A stretch of DNA of 64,000 nt from an uncultured Nitrospira sp. (GCA_902500755.1 CABVRV010000002.1:25330-89329), one strand, 5' to 3'. Shown: positions 1 through 9,700, counted from the stretch's first letter. Notes: generated by a model not told the origin, from the sequence alone. Numbers and translations are program-made.

Positions 1-61
1 GCTAAGTTTTTGAAGAGCGAGCGCTGTTACCCGTCAATCTGGCTACACGACTCAGCTCGCC

Positions 62-1390
62 TTACTGGGGATCACTGTACTGACGTCGTTCGACGATGGG
101 GACGGCTTCAGATTTTGAGTGTCCGGTATCCAGCAGGATGGCGACGAGCATGTCGCTCATGACGTTGACGCCGGAACGGGCGCGGGCGATGATCCAGTCC
201 ACTGTCATGATCAAGGGAATGGCCGCGAGGATGACTTGGTCCGGCAGACCGGCAGCGGCAAGGACGAGCGGCAAGACGATCATCCCCGCTTCAGGAATAC
301 CGGCTACGCCGGCGCCGGCGATAATGGAAGCGATGACGATCACGAATTGCTTCGACATCGACAAATCGTACCCAAGGGCATGGGCGAGGAAGAGCGCCGC
401 CATCGCTTCGTAGAGCGTGATGCCATCATTGTTCAAATTCGTCCCGACACAGGCGGCTAGGCGCGCCGATTGTGGCGAAACTCGCATGCGCTCGAGGCAC
501 CGGAGCGTAATCGGGACGGTTGCCAAACTACTGTTGCACGACACGGCCGTCAGAATGGCATCGGCCCCCTGCCCAAGATAGACCGTCGGTGATTTCTTCC
601 CGATGACCCAGGCCACGAGCGGATAATAGAACAGTGCATGCACCGCTAGACCAAGGAGCATAGCGGCGAGAAAGATCCAAAGCGCAGAGAAGACCCCAAT
701 ACCCGACCGGCCGACCACACTCGCGACGACGCCGAATACGGCGAACGGCACGATCAAGATGACCCACCAGAGAATGGTGACGAGCCACCCATAGGCCCGC
801 TCAACGGCCCAGGCCACGCGATCGAGTAACCAACCAGGCTGGCCGCTCTTCGCCCGTGCCCACCGTAGCGCCAGCCCAAGTCCGAGAGCCAAGAGCACGA
901 CGCCGATGATATTATTGCTCGCAAACGGATCGCTTATCGTACGGGGAATATAGGCCAGCAAGTCTTCAAGTGGATGCTCCGTTGGGGTGAAGGTCGTTTT
1001 GAGACTCGTTCCTGGTACGACCTGGAGCAGATCTTCGACGTGGCCCTGCCACGATTTTCCCGGCTGCCAGACATTCATAATGGCGAGGCCGATCAGCATG
1101 GCCACCGAGACATTGATCAAGCAGATCGAGAGTAACTTCGCGCCCTGGTGTAGGTGTAATGGGGTCGAGGCCCGGAGCAACGAATCGAGGATCGCCACGA
1201 AGATGAGCGGAACAGCGAGCGTCTTGAGCACCCAGACCACCCACTGACCGAGCTGACCGAGCTGCTCGTTGCGGAGCCCTGCCAAATAGGGTTCTTGGCC
1301 AAATAGGACGCCGAGCGTCGCACCGAAGAGCACGGCGACAAGAACTTGCGCATACAATGGGAAGAGAGTCCGGCCTGACGAGTCGTGCAT
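62..1390 (-). CDS. Dicarboxylate/amino acid:cation symporter (DAACS, DctA/GltP family)
   Basis: A 442-residue polytopic inner-membrane protein that would import a C4-dicarboxylate or acidic amino acid with Na+ or H+. Hydrophobic segments run through the whole length. The family's signature regions are visible: a serine-rich re-entrant stretch (CNSSLATVP, about residue 288), an NLNNDGITLYEA segment matching the conserved NMDG-type substrate/cation site, and a GAGVAGIPEAGM motif of the second hairpin. The ATG start gives a short polar N-terminus before the first helix. Substrate cannot be told from sequence; the conserved NMDGT is here NNDGI, so specificity may differ from classical DctA. It is a single gene with no obvious operon partner. 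Confidence 0.88.
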   Translation of the reverse strand: MHDSSGRTLFPLYAQVLVAVLFGATLGVLFGQEPYLAGLRNEQLGQLGQWVVWVLKTLAVPLIFVAILDSLLRASTPLHLHQGAKLLSICLINVSVAMLIGLAIMNVWQPGKSWQGHVEDLLQVVPGTSLKTTFTPTEHPLEDLLAYIPRTISDPFASNNIIGVVLLALGLGLALRWARAKSGQPGWLLDRVAWAVERAYGWLVTILWWVILIVPFAVFGVVASVVGRSGIGVFSALWIFLAAMLLGLAVHALFYYPLVAWVIGKKSPTVYLGQGADAILTAVSCNSSLATVPITLRCLERMRVSPQSARLAACVGTNLNNDGITLYEAMAALFLAHALGYDLSMSKQFVIVIASIIAGAGVAGIPEAGMIVLPLVLAAAGLPDQVILAAIPLIMTVDWIIARARSGVNVMSDMLVAILLDTGHSKSEAVPIVERRQYSDPQ

Positions 1391-1536
1391 CCTGATATCG
1401 GGGTGTCGGAAGCTTACTCGGTTTCAGGCCAAGAAAGCACGCCTCCTTCATTGGAAAGCACTGCTGATCCCTGAGTCATCAGATGCGACGCGTACATGAC
1501 AGCTGAATAGGAAACCGTTTGCTGCGTGAAAAATAG

Positions 1537-1815
1537 TCAGGTGGGAATATCTCTGGTCCCGTCGTACGACGTACGAGATTGGAACGAGAACTTCACCATG
1601 TCACCGTCTTTGACGAACGAATCCTCCGAGCCGATCTTCTTGTTGATCGTGATGAGCGTTTCGCGGCTCCTGATGTACTGAAGCAAGCCCCCCAGCTGCA
1701 CCGGGTTCGCTTCGATCAGTTGCTTCACAGTGACCTTACCTGTTACGGGGACTTCGATCTCGCTCTCATCGACGGCTGCGCGTAACATTTGACCGAATAT
1801 CTGCACTGATACCAT
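1537..1815 (-). CDS. MoaD/ThiS-like beta-grasp small protein
   Basis: A 92-residue protein whose pattern (beta-strand start MVSVQIFG, 'VTVKQLIEANP', then 'VKDGDMVKFSF' near the end) fits the ubiquitin-like MoaD/ThiS sulfur-carrier fold. It does not end in the Gly-Gly needed for thiocarboxylate formation; the tail runs about ten residues further and ends DIPT. It is therefore probably not a working sulfur carrier as read, unless the tail is removed. It lies about 80 bp downstream of the FAD/Fe-S oxidoreductase on the same strand and could be co-transcribed. No molybdopterin or thiamin genes are nearby. Family assignment is by pattern only. Confidence 0.6.
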   Translation of the reverse strand: MVSVQIFGQMLRAAVDESEIEVPVTGKVTVKQLIEANPVQLGGLLQYIRSRETLITINKKIGSEDSFVKDGDMVKFSFQSRTSYDGTRDIPT

Positions 1816-1894
1816 TGCATCCTCAACAAGTCATTCACCGACGCTGATTTCGTGATGAGAGCGGTGTGCACGATACACCATCGACGAGACTGAC

Positions 1895-4735
1895 TCAGCT
1901 TTCCTCCCGTTCGGCTGCTTGATAGGCGTCTTGGAGAAGTTGCGCGACGTGTTTGACTTGGATAGAGTCACGCAACCCATTCTTGAGCTGAATCATACAG
2001 GCCGGACAACTGGTGGCGACCACATTCGCACCGGTTTGCGTGATGGCGCGGGCTTTTCGATCGAAGATTTTCTGCGACGTGTCGTAGTCTTTGACGACGT
2101 AGGTGCCAGCGCCTCCGGCACAGCGGTCTGCATCCTGCATCTCGACAAAATTGACCCCAGGCATGGACGAGAGGACTTGTCGTGGCTCTTTCGTCACGCC
2201 TGCCGCCCTGAGATGGCAGGATGAATGATAGGTGACGCGTTTGGTCGTCCCATGGGCCTTGGCCATAGGGGGGCGCTCAGTTGAGCGAGCGACAAATTCC
2301 GATATATGGAACACTTTCTTTGCCAATGCTTCGGCTTGCTGTCGTTCCTCTCCATCCTGAAACAGTGTCGGATAGTCTTTCAGCATCAACGTGCACGAAG
2401 CACAACCGGTCACGATGGTTTCGTAAGGAGCCAACGATCGGAGATTAAATCGCGCTCCCTCGCGTGCGAGATCGACGTGCCCATACGTTTGAATCGGGGT
2501 TCCCGAACAGCGTTGCGGGGGTAAGGCAGGATCCACCCCATGTTTTTTCAACACCTCGATCACAGCGTCGCCTACCCCATCATCGAAATAGTTCGCTGCG
2601 CATCCGTGGAAATAGGCCACGGTCTTGGAGGGTGATGAGTCTGTCCCATTTGGAATCAAATGCCTGTGCCGTTCGCGCAGATGCCGTTGGGCTAGTTTCG
2701 GCAATACGAGATCATGAGGCAAGCGGGCCGTCGGAGCCAACATCTTCATGATCGGCGCAGTGATCCGTTCCAAGAGTCTTCTGAAGGCTGGCCGATCCCA
2801 GAGTCTCTGGGTGTCCGCCAGCACATGCAGGAAGGCGTCAAAGACGGTTCCCTGTGCCTGCCGCCTGAAGATCCAACCGGCAAATCGATTCGGATGCTCT
2901 GCCCGCTTCTGCAGAATCAGATCGGACACGTCCACACCGGCCGGACAGATGGTGCGGCAGGACTTGCAGTTCAGGCAGGATTCAACGACTCGTTTGGAAT
3001 TGAGATAACTGTAGTCGTTGGCTGTGACAATCTCGAACCAGCCACGCGCGCTCATGTCCTCCGATTGAAAGACATCGTACACGGGGCACACAGAGTTACA
3101 TTTCGCACAAGTCGCGCAGGATTTCGAGAGTCGCGTGTAGTCGATATGGTCGGTGAAGGGAGCTTCGCTCAACTTGATCCCGGGATTGAGGATATTCCCC
3201 GGATCGAACGCCTTCTTGACCTGCACAAAGAGGTCGTACAGCTCCTCCCCGAACATGGTCTTGACGAACCCGGCCCGAATACGACCATCGCCATGCTCTC
3301 CGCAAATCGATCCGCCAAACCGATTCAGCACAGTCGTATGGATCTCTTGGTAGGCGTCCACCATCTTCTGAAAATCGCCGGTGTCGTTGACATCCAACAA
3401 TGGCACAATATGCGCATTCCCATTGCCGATATGGCCGAAAATAGCCACCGGCACCTGTTGTCCTTGGAAAAACTCCTCCAGGTAGTGAATCAGCTCACTG
3501 ATCCGCTCAGCCGGCACGACGACGTCATCAACGAAGTTGATCGGCTTCTTTTTAGCATCAAATCGATAGAGAGTCGGATAGAGGGCTTTCCGGGCTTTCC
3601 AGAGTTGCTCCCGTTGCGACGTATCAAACGCAAGGGTGAGTTCCGACGCCAGTTTATACGATCGACAGATGGCTGCCATCGCGTCGGCCTTCTCACGGAG
3701 GTCGACCTCGAGAGAATCGGCATCTAACTCAACCAGCAATGTCGCCGTCGCATCGTCCGGAATGCCATGCTTTCCACGACCGATCAAATTAAGCGTGTTG
3801 GCATCCATGACTTCCAAGGCGCTTGGCTGGAGAGTCAGGAGCTGAGGAACGGCTTCACCGACCTCTTCGAGACTCTGGAAATGAATCAGAGCAGTCAGCG
3901 TCGCTGCAGGCTTCGCCGCCAACATGATCTTCGCTTCACTGACGATACCCAGCGTTCCCTCGCTGCCTACAAACAGTTTGGGGAGATCAAAATGGCCTCG
4001 ATCCAAACCATCGGCCACCCCAAAGAGATTGTACCCACAGCTGTTCTTACTGACGGTCGGTTGCTTAGCAGCAATGAGGTCGGCATGCGCCTGAGTCAAT
4101 ACGAGGATGTCGCGCAAGGCGGGCACGGATGTCAGGAGTCGTTCCAGCGTCGGGTCATTCAGCGCATAGCACCGAGCTTCGATCCAAGACGATGATGTCA
4201 GGCACAGCCGAAGACTCTGGATATTGTCTTTCACGGAACCGTAACGCAACGTATGCGGGCCTGAGGAATTATTGGCGATCATGCCACCCAGCTTGCACAT
4301 ATCCCCACTGGAGGGGTCAGGGCCAAACAGGAGCCCTTGCGAACTGAGCTGCTTGTTCAATTCCGCCAACACGATACCTGGCTGAACACGGGCCCAGCGC
4401 TCTTCCCGGTTCACTTCGAGGATTCGATTCATCCGTGACACATCGAGAATGACACCGGACCCGATGGCAGAACCGGTCAGATTTGTCCCGGCGGCGCGAG
4501 GCGTCAGTGGAATGCCGCGTGACACAGCGTAGCTAACCGTTGCCGCGATATCACCTTCCGACTCGACTAGAACAACGGCTTGTGGAGGAACGCGGTAGAT
4601 GCTGGCGTCCACCGCATACGCTGTAAGCGCAGGGCCGTCGTCCAAGACTTTCCCTACTCCCACCAGAGCACGGAGATCCTTCGCAACGACGCGGCCTTTT
4701 GTCGGTTGGATCAATGATGGAGAAGAAGGTGTCAT
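1895..4735 (-). CDS. FAD-binding and (Fe-S)-binding oxidoreductase (GlcD-GlpC type fusion; glycolate or D-lactate dehydrogenase-like)
   Basis: About 946 residues joining a GlcD/DLD-like flavoprotein to a GlpC-like iron-sulfur part. Visible in order: FAD_binding_4 motifs (PRAAGTNLTGS; GPDPSSGDMCKLGGM, about 100-160), the C-terminal FAD-oxidase domain (GHIGNGNAH; GEHGDGR, about 440-500), two 4Fe-4S clusters (CATCAKCNSVCP; CLNCKSCRTICP, about 545-615), then two CCG modules with cysteine clusters (YFHGCAAN, CSGTP, TGCASC; SSCH, CAGG, SCPAC). Such proteins oxidise 2-hydroxy acids and pass electrons to the quinone pool or a cytochrome. The ATG used here is preferred over a TTG four codons upstream. 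It diverges from the 2-hydroxyacid dehydrogenase about 90 bp away, so both may share a promoter region and C2/C3 hydroxyacid metabolism. Exact substrate unknown. Confidence 0.88.
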   Translation of the reverse strand: MTPSSPSLIQPTKGRVVAKDLRALVGVGKVLDDGPALTAYAVDASIYRVPPQAVVLVESEGDIAATVSYAVSRGIPLTPRAAGTNLTGSAIGSGVILDVSRMNRILEVNREERWARVQPGIVLAELNKQLSSQGLLFGPDPSSGDMCKLGGMIANNSSGPHTLRYGSVKDNIQSLRLCLTSSSWIEARCYALNDPTLERLLTSVPALRDILVLTQAHADLIAAKQPTVSKNSCGYNLFGVADGLDRGHFDLPKLFVGSEGTLGIVSEAKIMLAAKPAATLTALIHFQSLEEVGEAVPQLLTLQPSALEVMDANTLNLIGRGKHGIPDDATATLLVELDADSLEVDLREKADAMAAICRSYKLASELTLAFDTSQREQLWKARKALYPTLYRFDAKKKPINFVDDVVVPAERISELIHYLEEFFQGQQVPVAIFGHIGNGNAHIVPLLDVNDTGDFQKMVDAYQEIHTTVLNRFGGSICGEHGDGRIRAGFVKTMFGEELYDLFVQVKKAFDPGNILNPGIKLSEAPFTDHIDYTRLSKSCATCAKCNSVCPVYDVFQSEDMSARGWFEIVTANDYSYLNSKRVVESCLNCKSCRTICPAGVDVSDLILQKRAEHPNRFAGWIFRRQAQGTVFDAFLHVLADTQRLWDRPAFRRLLERITAPIMKMLAPTARLPHDLVLPKLAQRHLRERHRHLIPNGTDSSPSKTVAYFHGCAANYFDDGVGDAVIEVLKKHGVDPALPPQRCSGTPIQTYGHVDLAREGARFNLRSLAPYETIVTGCASCTLMLKDYPTLFQDGEERQQAEALAKKVFHISEFVARSTERPPMAKAHGTTKRVTYHSSCHLRAAGVTKEPRQVLSSMPGVNFVEMQDADRCAGGAGTYVVKDYDTSQKIFDRKARAITQTGANVVATSCPACMIQLKNGLRDSIQVKHVAQLLQDAYQAAEREES

Positions 4736-4824
4736 AAGCCTTAACAAATTCCTAACCGGGACGGTTTTCGGGTCACCACCGTCGTTGTTCCTGGACTCCG
4801 ATTTCTTCTACAATACACACGACC

Positions 4825-5781
4825 ATGGCTCGGCCGACTTTGTTTATCACGCGTCTGCTGCCTCAGCCAGTGATGGACGCCATCCCTACACACTATCAGA
4901 TGCTGACTGAACCAGTCGATCGACCCGCGACCGCGAAGGAGCTACATTGCGGCTTCTCCCAGGCCGACGCCGTGATCTGTACGCTGGCCGACTTTATCGA
5001 CGCGTCACTACTGTCCTGCACGACAAAGCTGAAAATTGTCGCCAACTATGCCGTCGGCTACAACAACATCGACCTGTCTGCCGCGGCTGAGCGTGGCATC
5101 ATCGTGACCAATACACCAGACGTGTTGACCGATGCCACTGCCGATCTGACGTGGGCGCTGCTGTTGGCGGTCGCGCGGCGTATCGCCGAAGGAGATGCCT
5201 GGATTCGAACCGGCAATTGGACTGGATGGACTCCGACGCAGATGCTGGGTGCCGACATCACAGGAAAGACACTCGGCATTCTCGGTATGGGACGCATCGG
5301 CCAGGCAGTGGCGCAACGAGCAGCCGGTTTTCGGATGTCGGTACTCTATGCAGGCCGTCACGCTGTTTCAAGTCCTCCGGGTCTTTCCTGGACTCGGCAG
5401 TCGCTCGATACCGTGCTCACACACTCCGATTTCCTTTCGCTTCATGTTCCGCTCATCGACACCACTCATCACCTGATCGGTCAACGTGAACTCGTTCGGA
5501 TGAAGCCGACAGCCTTTCTCATCAACACCTCGCGAGGGCCGATCATTGATGAGTCTGCTTTGCTGTCGGCGCTTGAGGCACGAACCATCGCCGGAGCCGG
5601 ACTCGATGTCTACGAGCATGAACCGACGATCACCCCTGCTCTACGTTCACTGCCGAATGTCGTCCTTCTTCCTCACCTTGGATCGGCCACGCTCGAGACG
5701 CGTGTTCGGATGGGACTGATCTGTCTCGACAATATTGCAGCCACACTGGAAGGCCGATCGGTTCCGAATCGAGTGAACTGA
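4825..5781 (+). CDS. D-isomer specific 2-hydroxyacid dehydrogenase (glyoxylate/hydroxypyruvate reductase-like)
   Basis: A 318-residue NAD(P)H-dependent reductase of the D-2-hydroxyacid dehydrogenase family, nearest in look to GyaR/GRHPR glycerate dehydrogenases. The Rossmann glycine motif (GILGMGRIGQAVAQ) is near residue 155. The catalytic Arg is in NTSRGPIIDE (about 235), the Glu follows in YEHEPTITP and the catalytic His is in LLPHLGSAT (about 287). Full length for the family. It diverges from the FAD/Fe-S hydroxyacid oxidase, which suggests interconversion of glyoxylate/glycolate or hydroxypyruvate/glycerate; the pairing is inference. Confidence 0.87.
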   Translation: MARPTLFITRLLPQPVMDAIPTHYQMLTEPVDRPATAKELHCGFSQADAVICTLADFIDASLLSCTTKLKIVANYAVGYNNIDLSAAAERGIIVTNTPDVLTDATADLTWALLLAVARRIAEGDAWIRTGNWTGWTPTQMLGADITGKTLGILGMGRIGQAVAQRAAGFRMSVLYAGRHAVSSPPGLSWTRQSLDTVLTHSDFLSLHVPLIDTTHHLIGQRELVRMKPTAFLINTSRGPIIDESALLSALEARTIAGAGLDVYEHEPTITPALRSLPNVVLLPHLGSATLETRVRMGLICLDNIAATLEGRSVPNRVN

Positions 5782-5808
5782 GGGATAAGAGAGGAACGAC
5801 GCGGCACC

Positions 5809-7929
5809 CTACGCGGCATACCGAAAACCAGCGTCCCCTCCTCCTGGCTTCCCCTTTAAAGCGGCCAGACGCTGGGGGACGTCATGGAACGAAGGAATCG
5901 ACTGAAACGCATGTGCGGCCTTCTCCCACTGTTCCTCATCTTCATACAATAAGCCAAGCTCATACTGTATGGCTTGACCCTTCGCACCCTCACATCGTGG
6001 ATCAGCCAAGACCGTCTCCAGCCCGCGAATAGCGAGAGCGATCTGGCGCTCTTCCTTGAGACAGACCGCCGTCATCAGCGCCGAATCAAGATAGAATGAG
6101 TTGCTGTTCATCGAGACCTGGAATTCTTCCTTCGCTTCTTCATAGAGTCCCATGTTCTTGTACGCCACACCTAACGCGTAATGTGCCTCATAGTCTGGCG
6201 GCGGCCCCGTGGGTTCCTTGGTCGCCACCGTGGGAGCAACGGATGGCATCTCTGGAGCAGTCAGGCGGCTTGATGGCGAATCAACAGCCGGCTTGGTCGG
6301 ATGTGAGACTGGTCCTGGAATCGCTTTGGATTCCTGTCTCCTGTCCTTCGTTGCAGAAGATGGCTCCCCAGTCGATGGCGTACGAACCGGCTGACTTTGC
6401 TCCTGGCGCGAGACCGTTGGCGACGGGGGCGCTGTCTTGACAACCGCTGACACCTGCGTGGTCGACGCGGGTGTGACCTGTGTCCCTCCCTTGTTAGGAG
6501 CTTCCTGTTCGTGGGCGTCACTCATTACTGGCAACCCGTGATCCTTGTTAAACGGATTCACGTCATCAGGTTCCGCTCCAACAAGTGAAAATCCTTGAAC
6601 CTCTTGAGTCTGTGCCTCCAGACCCTTCACCAGATCTTCCTCTCTGTCGGTCCCTGCTGATTCACCACTCCGGCCTAAAGAAGGCTCACCGATCTGTGCC
6701 TCGGGTTCAGAAGCAATCTGTGCGGATTCTCTCGGCTCTGCCGAAACATCTCCCCGTATCCTCGCCGCCAACCGATTCACGAACGCCTCATCGGTGGACA
6801 GCGACCTCACTTTTTCAAAGAGTTCTTCGTGGAGGCTTTCCATTCCCGGTTCAGGATGTTCTAATAACAGTTCGACCGCCTTCGCATATTGAAGCGCTGC
6901 GCCAGAATGATCTCCTTTTTCTTCATAGAGTTCACCGTTCAGTTCCAGTAAGGGAACCGAGTTCGGCTCAGCAGAGAGAAACTCCTGAATCAGTGATTCG
7001 GCCAACCCGAGATCATGGGCCCGTAACGCGGCTCCTGCCAAGAAGCGATACTCCCCCAGTGCGACTTGCACATCCCCTCGTTGCAAGTGCAACCGAGCGA
7101 GGAGCTGACAGACTTGCGGATTGCCAGGTTCCCGCGTAAGCATCTGGTTCAAGATCGCTTCCGCTCCGGCATATTGCTTCTCCTCAATACGCCGGATCGC
7201 TTCGGTCAAGAGGTCGAGCGGCTCAGACGGCTTCTGCGTCGGGACAGAAGAGCCTGGTTTCACGGCATGGACCGCTCCAGTCCCGCCTTTCTTGATGCTT
7301 TCGACAAACTGGGCCGCTTCACTATTCGCCGGATCGATCCTCAGTACGGCGAGATACGCGTCCTTCGCTTCATCGTATCGACCTTGCGCCGATCGTTCGC
7401 GGCCCAGCTGCAAATAGACCTTGGTCGCTTCATCCTGCTGGTTTTCCTGGACACAGAGTTCGGCGACGCGCTGTTGTGCGTTGAGATTCGATGGGTCCTG
7501 AATGACGATCTTCTTGTAGATTTCGAGTGCGTCTTTGCCTCGACGCTCCTTCAAATAGTACTTCCCAAGCGTGAGATAGTCTTGAACCGCGCTAGTAATG
7601 AGTCCCCGCTCAACGTTGAGGTCACCGAGGTGGCGATAGACTTCATAGCGCGTGGGGTCACACTTGAGGACTTTTTTGAAGGCGGCGATCGCTTTAAGGG
7701 TAGCACCCTCCGCTCGAAATGCCGATGCGGCTTGGAGAAATGCCGTGGCAGCTTCCCCTGGAACGTTCCGTTTTAAGTGTAGATCTCCGATGGAATTATG
7801 AATGCTCCCGTCGCCGGGCATTTCCGTGGCCAGTTTCTTCCATTCGGCAATCGCCGCTTCAAACTGTCCACGGGAAGCCAGGAGTTGAGCTTGCTGAAGA
7901 ACGCGACTGCGATCCGGTGGCACAACCAT
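5809..7929 (-). CDS. Tetratricopeptide repeat protein with Ser/Pro-rich linker
   Basis: A 706-residue protein with about eight or more TPR units in the N-terminal half. Repeats such as GQFEAAIAEWKKLA, ALEIYKKIVIQDPSNLNAQ and ARLHLQRGDVQVALGEY show the helix-turn-helix spacing of 34 residues. A low-complexity linker rich in Pro, Ser, Thr and Gln follows (about 425-590), then a second TPR block at the C-terminus (HYALGVAYKNMGLYEEA). No signal peptide, so it is probably a cytoplasmic scaffold. The start chosen is the first ATG, preceded by GGAGG; a TTG eight codons upstream is less likely. Convergent with the hydroxyacid dehydrogenase. The partner is unknown. Confidence 0.8.
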   Translation of the reverse strand: MVVPPDRSRVLQQAQLLASRGQFEAAIAEWKKLATEMPGDGSIHNSIGDLHLKRNVPGEAATAFLQAASAFRAEGATLKAIAAFKKVLKCDPTRYEVYRHLGDLNVERGLITSAVQDYLTLGKYYLKERRGKDALEIYKKIVIQDPSNLNAQQRVAELCVQENQQDEATKVYLQLGRERSAQGRYDEAKDAYLAVLRIDPANSEAAQFVESIKKGGTGAVHAVKPGSSVPTQKPSEPLDLLTEAIRRIEEKQYAGAEAILNQMLTREPGNPQVCQLLARLHLQRGDVQVALGEYRFLAGAALRAHDLGLAESLIQEFLSAEPNSVPLLELNGELYEEKGDHSGAALQYAKAVELLLEHPEPGMESLHEELFEKVRSLSTDEAFVNRLAARIRGDVSAEPRESAQIASEPEAQIGEPSLGRSGESAGTDREEDLVKGLEAQTQEVQGFSLVGAEPDDVNPFNKDHGLPVMSDAHEQEAPNKGGTQVTPASTTQVSAVVKTAPPSPTVSRQEQSQPVRTPSTGEPSSATKDRRQESKAIPGPVSHPTKPAVDSPSSRLTAPEMPSVAPTVATKEPTGPPPDYEAHYALGVAYKNMGLYEEAKEEFQVSMNSNSFYLDSALMTAVCLKEERQIALAIRGLETVLADPRCEGAKGQAIQYELGLLYEDEEQWEKAAHAFQSIPSFHDVPQRLAALKGKPGGGDAGFRYAA

Positions 7930-8010
7930 TTCCTCCACAAACGGAACAGCCAAACGCTAACAGTCTCACTGAGTTTTGTCTAGGAAATGGCAGAATCAGA
8001 CGGGAGAACA

Positions 8011-8064
8011 GCTCGGCAGTAGAAACCGTCCCTCCTGTTCGGAGGACCGGCTCTCCAGCCGAGC
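8011..8064 (-). terminator. Two-tier stem-loop downstream of the cold-shock gene
   Basis: An outer stem GCTCGGC/GCCGAGC encloses an inner stem GTCC(C)TCC/GGAGGAC with a five-base loop. It sits 20 bp past the stop of the cold-shock gene. There is no good T-run, so it may be a Rho-independent terminator of weak form or an mRNA 3'-end stabiliser. Confidence 0.35.
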
Positions 8065-8083
8065 ACGGTAAGACGAGTCTACG

Positions 8084-8302
8084 TTAAGATGCAGCGATCG
8101 CTGACTTGAGAACGTTGGCCGCTTGAGGCCCTTTGGCTCCTTGGACAATGTCAAACTCCACGTTTTCCCCTTCCTTGAGGGTCTTGAAGCCATCCCCCTG
8201 CAACGCCGAGTAATGAACGAAGACATCTTCTCCGCTATCCAGCCGGATAAACCCAAATCCCTTTCGATCGTTGAACCACTTGACCGTTCCTTTTGTCTTC
8301 AC
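8084..8302 (-). CDS. csp: Cold-shock protein, CspA family
   Basis: A 72-residue single cold-shock domain. RNP1 (KGFGFIR) and RNP2 (VFVHYSAL) are both present, with the usual KGTVKWFND start, so it should bind single-stranded RNA/DNA as an RNA chaperone. Translation starts at GTG, following a strong GGAGG seven bases upstream. It has a normal length for CspA-like proteins. It has its own transcription unit between the TPR gene and a 300-bp gap. Confidence 0.95.
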   Translation of the reverse strand: MKTKGTVKWFNDRKGFGFIRLDSGEDVFVHYSALQGDGFKTLKEGENVEFDIVQGAKGPQAANVLKSAIAAS

Positions 8303-8604
8303 TGAATCCCTCCTTTTGTCAACAACTACGAGCAGTTATGTAACGCTATCGCGCAAGTTGCATGGTTTGGCAATGTGAATGATACAGCTAGACCGGACAA
8401 GAATTCGGTTGGTCGAACGGACGGGCACCTGAAGGAGTGATACATCGCTCACGGAACCCATCAATTGCAGAGGAAAGTCGCGGAGCATGTAACATAGGGC
8501 TGATAGCCTGTCAAGCGAATCTTCATCGAGCAGAATTTCTCCTGTGTTTACAAGGGGGAATGACTGCCCTATAGTGTCAGACATTTCCCCGATCCAGAGA
8601 CTTT
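8303..8604. other. Intergenic region between csp and lptF
   Basis: About 300 bp separating divergent genes. It must hold the promoters of both the cold-shock gene (minus) and the lptF operon (plus). An open frame of 82 codons exists on the minus strand (8336-8584), but it has only a poorly spaced GGGGA before its ATG and no recognisable domain; it is not called as a gene. Confidence 0.4.
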
Positions 8605-9696
8605 GTGATCCTACGAACTCTTCTCGACCGCTACATTTTCACGGAACTTCTTTCTCCCTTTGGGCTCAGTCTTGGGGCACTCTGTTTTGTCATGTTGACG
8701 AGAGAACTCCTGCGTCTTGTCGAGTTACTCGTCTCCAAAGGAGTGGGATTCTGGGCGGTCTTGAAAGTGATTGCCATGCTGCTCCCATCCGGTTTGGTGC
8801 TCACGCTGCCCATCGCGGGCCTGATTGCTTCGATTACGGCATTCGGTCGACTGTCATTCGATAAAGAACTGGTCGCCATGCGTGCGGCCGGACTCAGCCT
8901 GCTGCGCCTCTCACAGCCGGTCCTTCTTTTTTCCGTCTTCGTCTGTACGCTCACGCTGGTGTTGTCCCACTGGGGACAACCATGGAGTTCGCTGAACCTG
9001 AAGAAAGTTGCCCTCAATCTGCTCAAAGACCAACTCGTCTTGGCCCTGGAGCAAGGCACCTTCAACGAGCCGATTCCTCACATGATGATCTATGTCCCTG
9101 AAAGTGCACCAGGTCATCCTCCCGACGGCATCTTCATCTCCGATGAACGCCTACCTCATGAGCCACGAGTCATCGTGGCGCAGCAATACCATGTCTTCAT
9201 GGATTCTGAGCATGAGCACGTTGCCTTACGATTGATCAACGGAACGATTCATAGCCGACCTCGTCAAGACGACCAGTACCGACAGATCGCGTTCGCGAGT
9301 TATGACATCAAGATCAATCTGAATCTGAGCAGCTATTCGGCCACCGAGGAACGTCCATCCTATGACCAAATCATGGCACGCCTGGCAGAAACGGACGGAA
9401 AAGATGCCGGCGCTCTTCGGCGCCTGATGGAATATTACAAAGATCTGGCATTCCCGACCGCTTCCCTCGTATTCTGCTTACTCGGAGTGCCCGTCGGTAT
9501 CGTGTCGAAGCGATCCGGTCGTGTCGGTGGATTTGCCGTCGGCGTGGGAATCATCATTGCCTTCTATATTCTCAATGTCGGCTGCGATTTCTTGGTGACC
9601 GCCTTAGTCCTTCATCCGTTCTTTGGTGCCTGGCTGCCGAATATCATTTTTATGGTGATTACTGGGGTGATGTTCGGACGGATGAGCAGGCAATAA
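8605..9696 (+). CDS. lptF: LPS export ABC transporter permease LptF
   Basis: A 363-residue permease of the LptF/LptG family: two N-terminal and further helices, a periplasmic beta-jellyroll in the middle (about 120-260), then a C-terminal bundle of helices. The start of the protein (ILRTLLDRYIFTELLSPF) is typical, as is 'FPTASLVFCLLGVPVGI' in the C-terminal half. With LptG and LptB (not in this window) it would extract lipopolysaccharide from the inner membrane. Starts with GTG. It is immediately followed by lptG with a 4-bp gap. Which of the pair is F and which is G rests on order and family resemblance. Confidence 0.86.
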   Translation: MILRTLLDRYIFTELLSPFGLSLGALCFVMLTRELLRLVELLVSKGVGFWAVLKVIAMLLPSGLVLTLPIAGLIASITAFGRLSFDKELVAMRAAGLSLLRLSQPVLLFSVFVCTLTLVLSHWGQPWSSLNLKKVALNLLKDQLVLALEQGTFNEPIPHMMIYVPESAPGHPPDGIFISDERLPHEPRVIVAQQYHVFMDSEHEHVALRLINGTIHSRPRQDDQYRQIAFASYDIKINLNLSSYSATEERPSYDQIMARLAETDGKDAGALRRLMEYYKDLAFPTASLVFCLLGVPVGIVSKRSGRVGGFAVGVGIIIAFYILNVGCDFLVTALVLHPFFGAWLPNIIFMVITGVMFGRMSRQ

Positions 9697-9700
9697 TTTC

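Noticed and set aside
2714-3727. 337-codon plus-strand frame inside the FAD/Fe-S gene
   Set aside because: It is antisense to a gene with complete FAD and Fe-S motifs and shows no domain of its own.
8336-8584. 82-codon frame between csp and lptF
   Set aside because: It has a badly spaced Shine-Dalgarno, no domain, and covers the region needed for the two divergent promoters.
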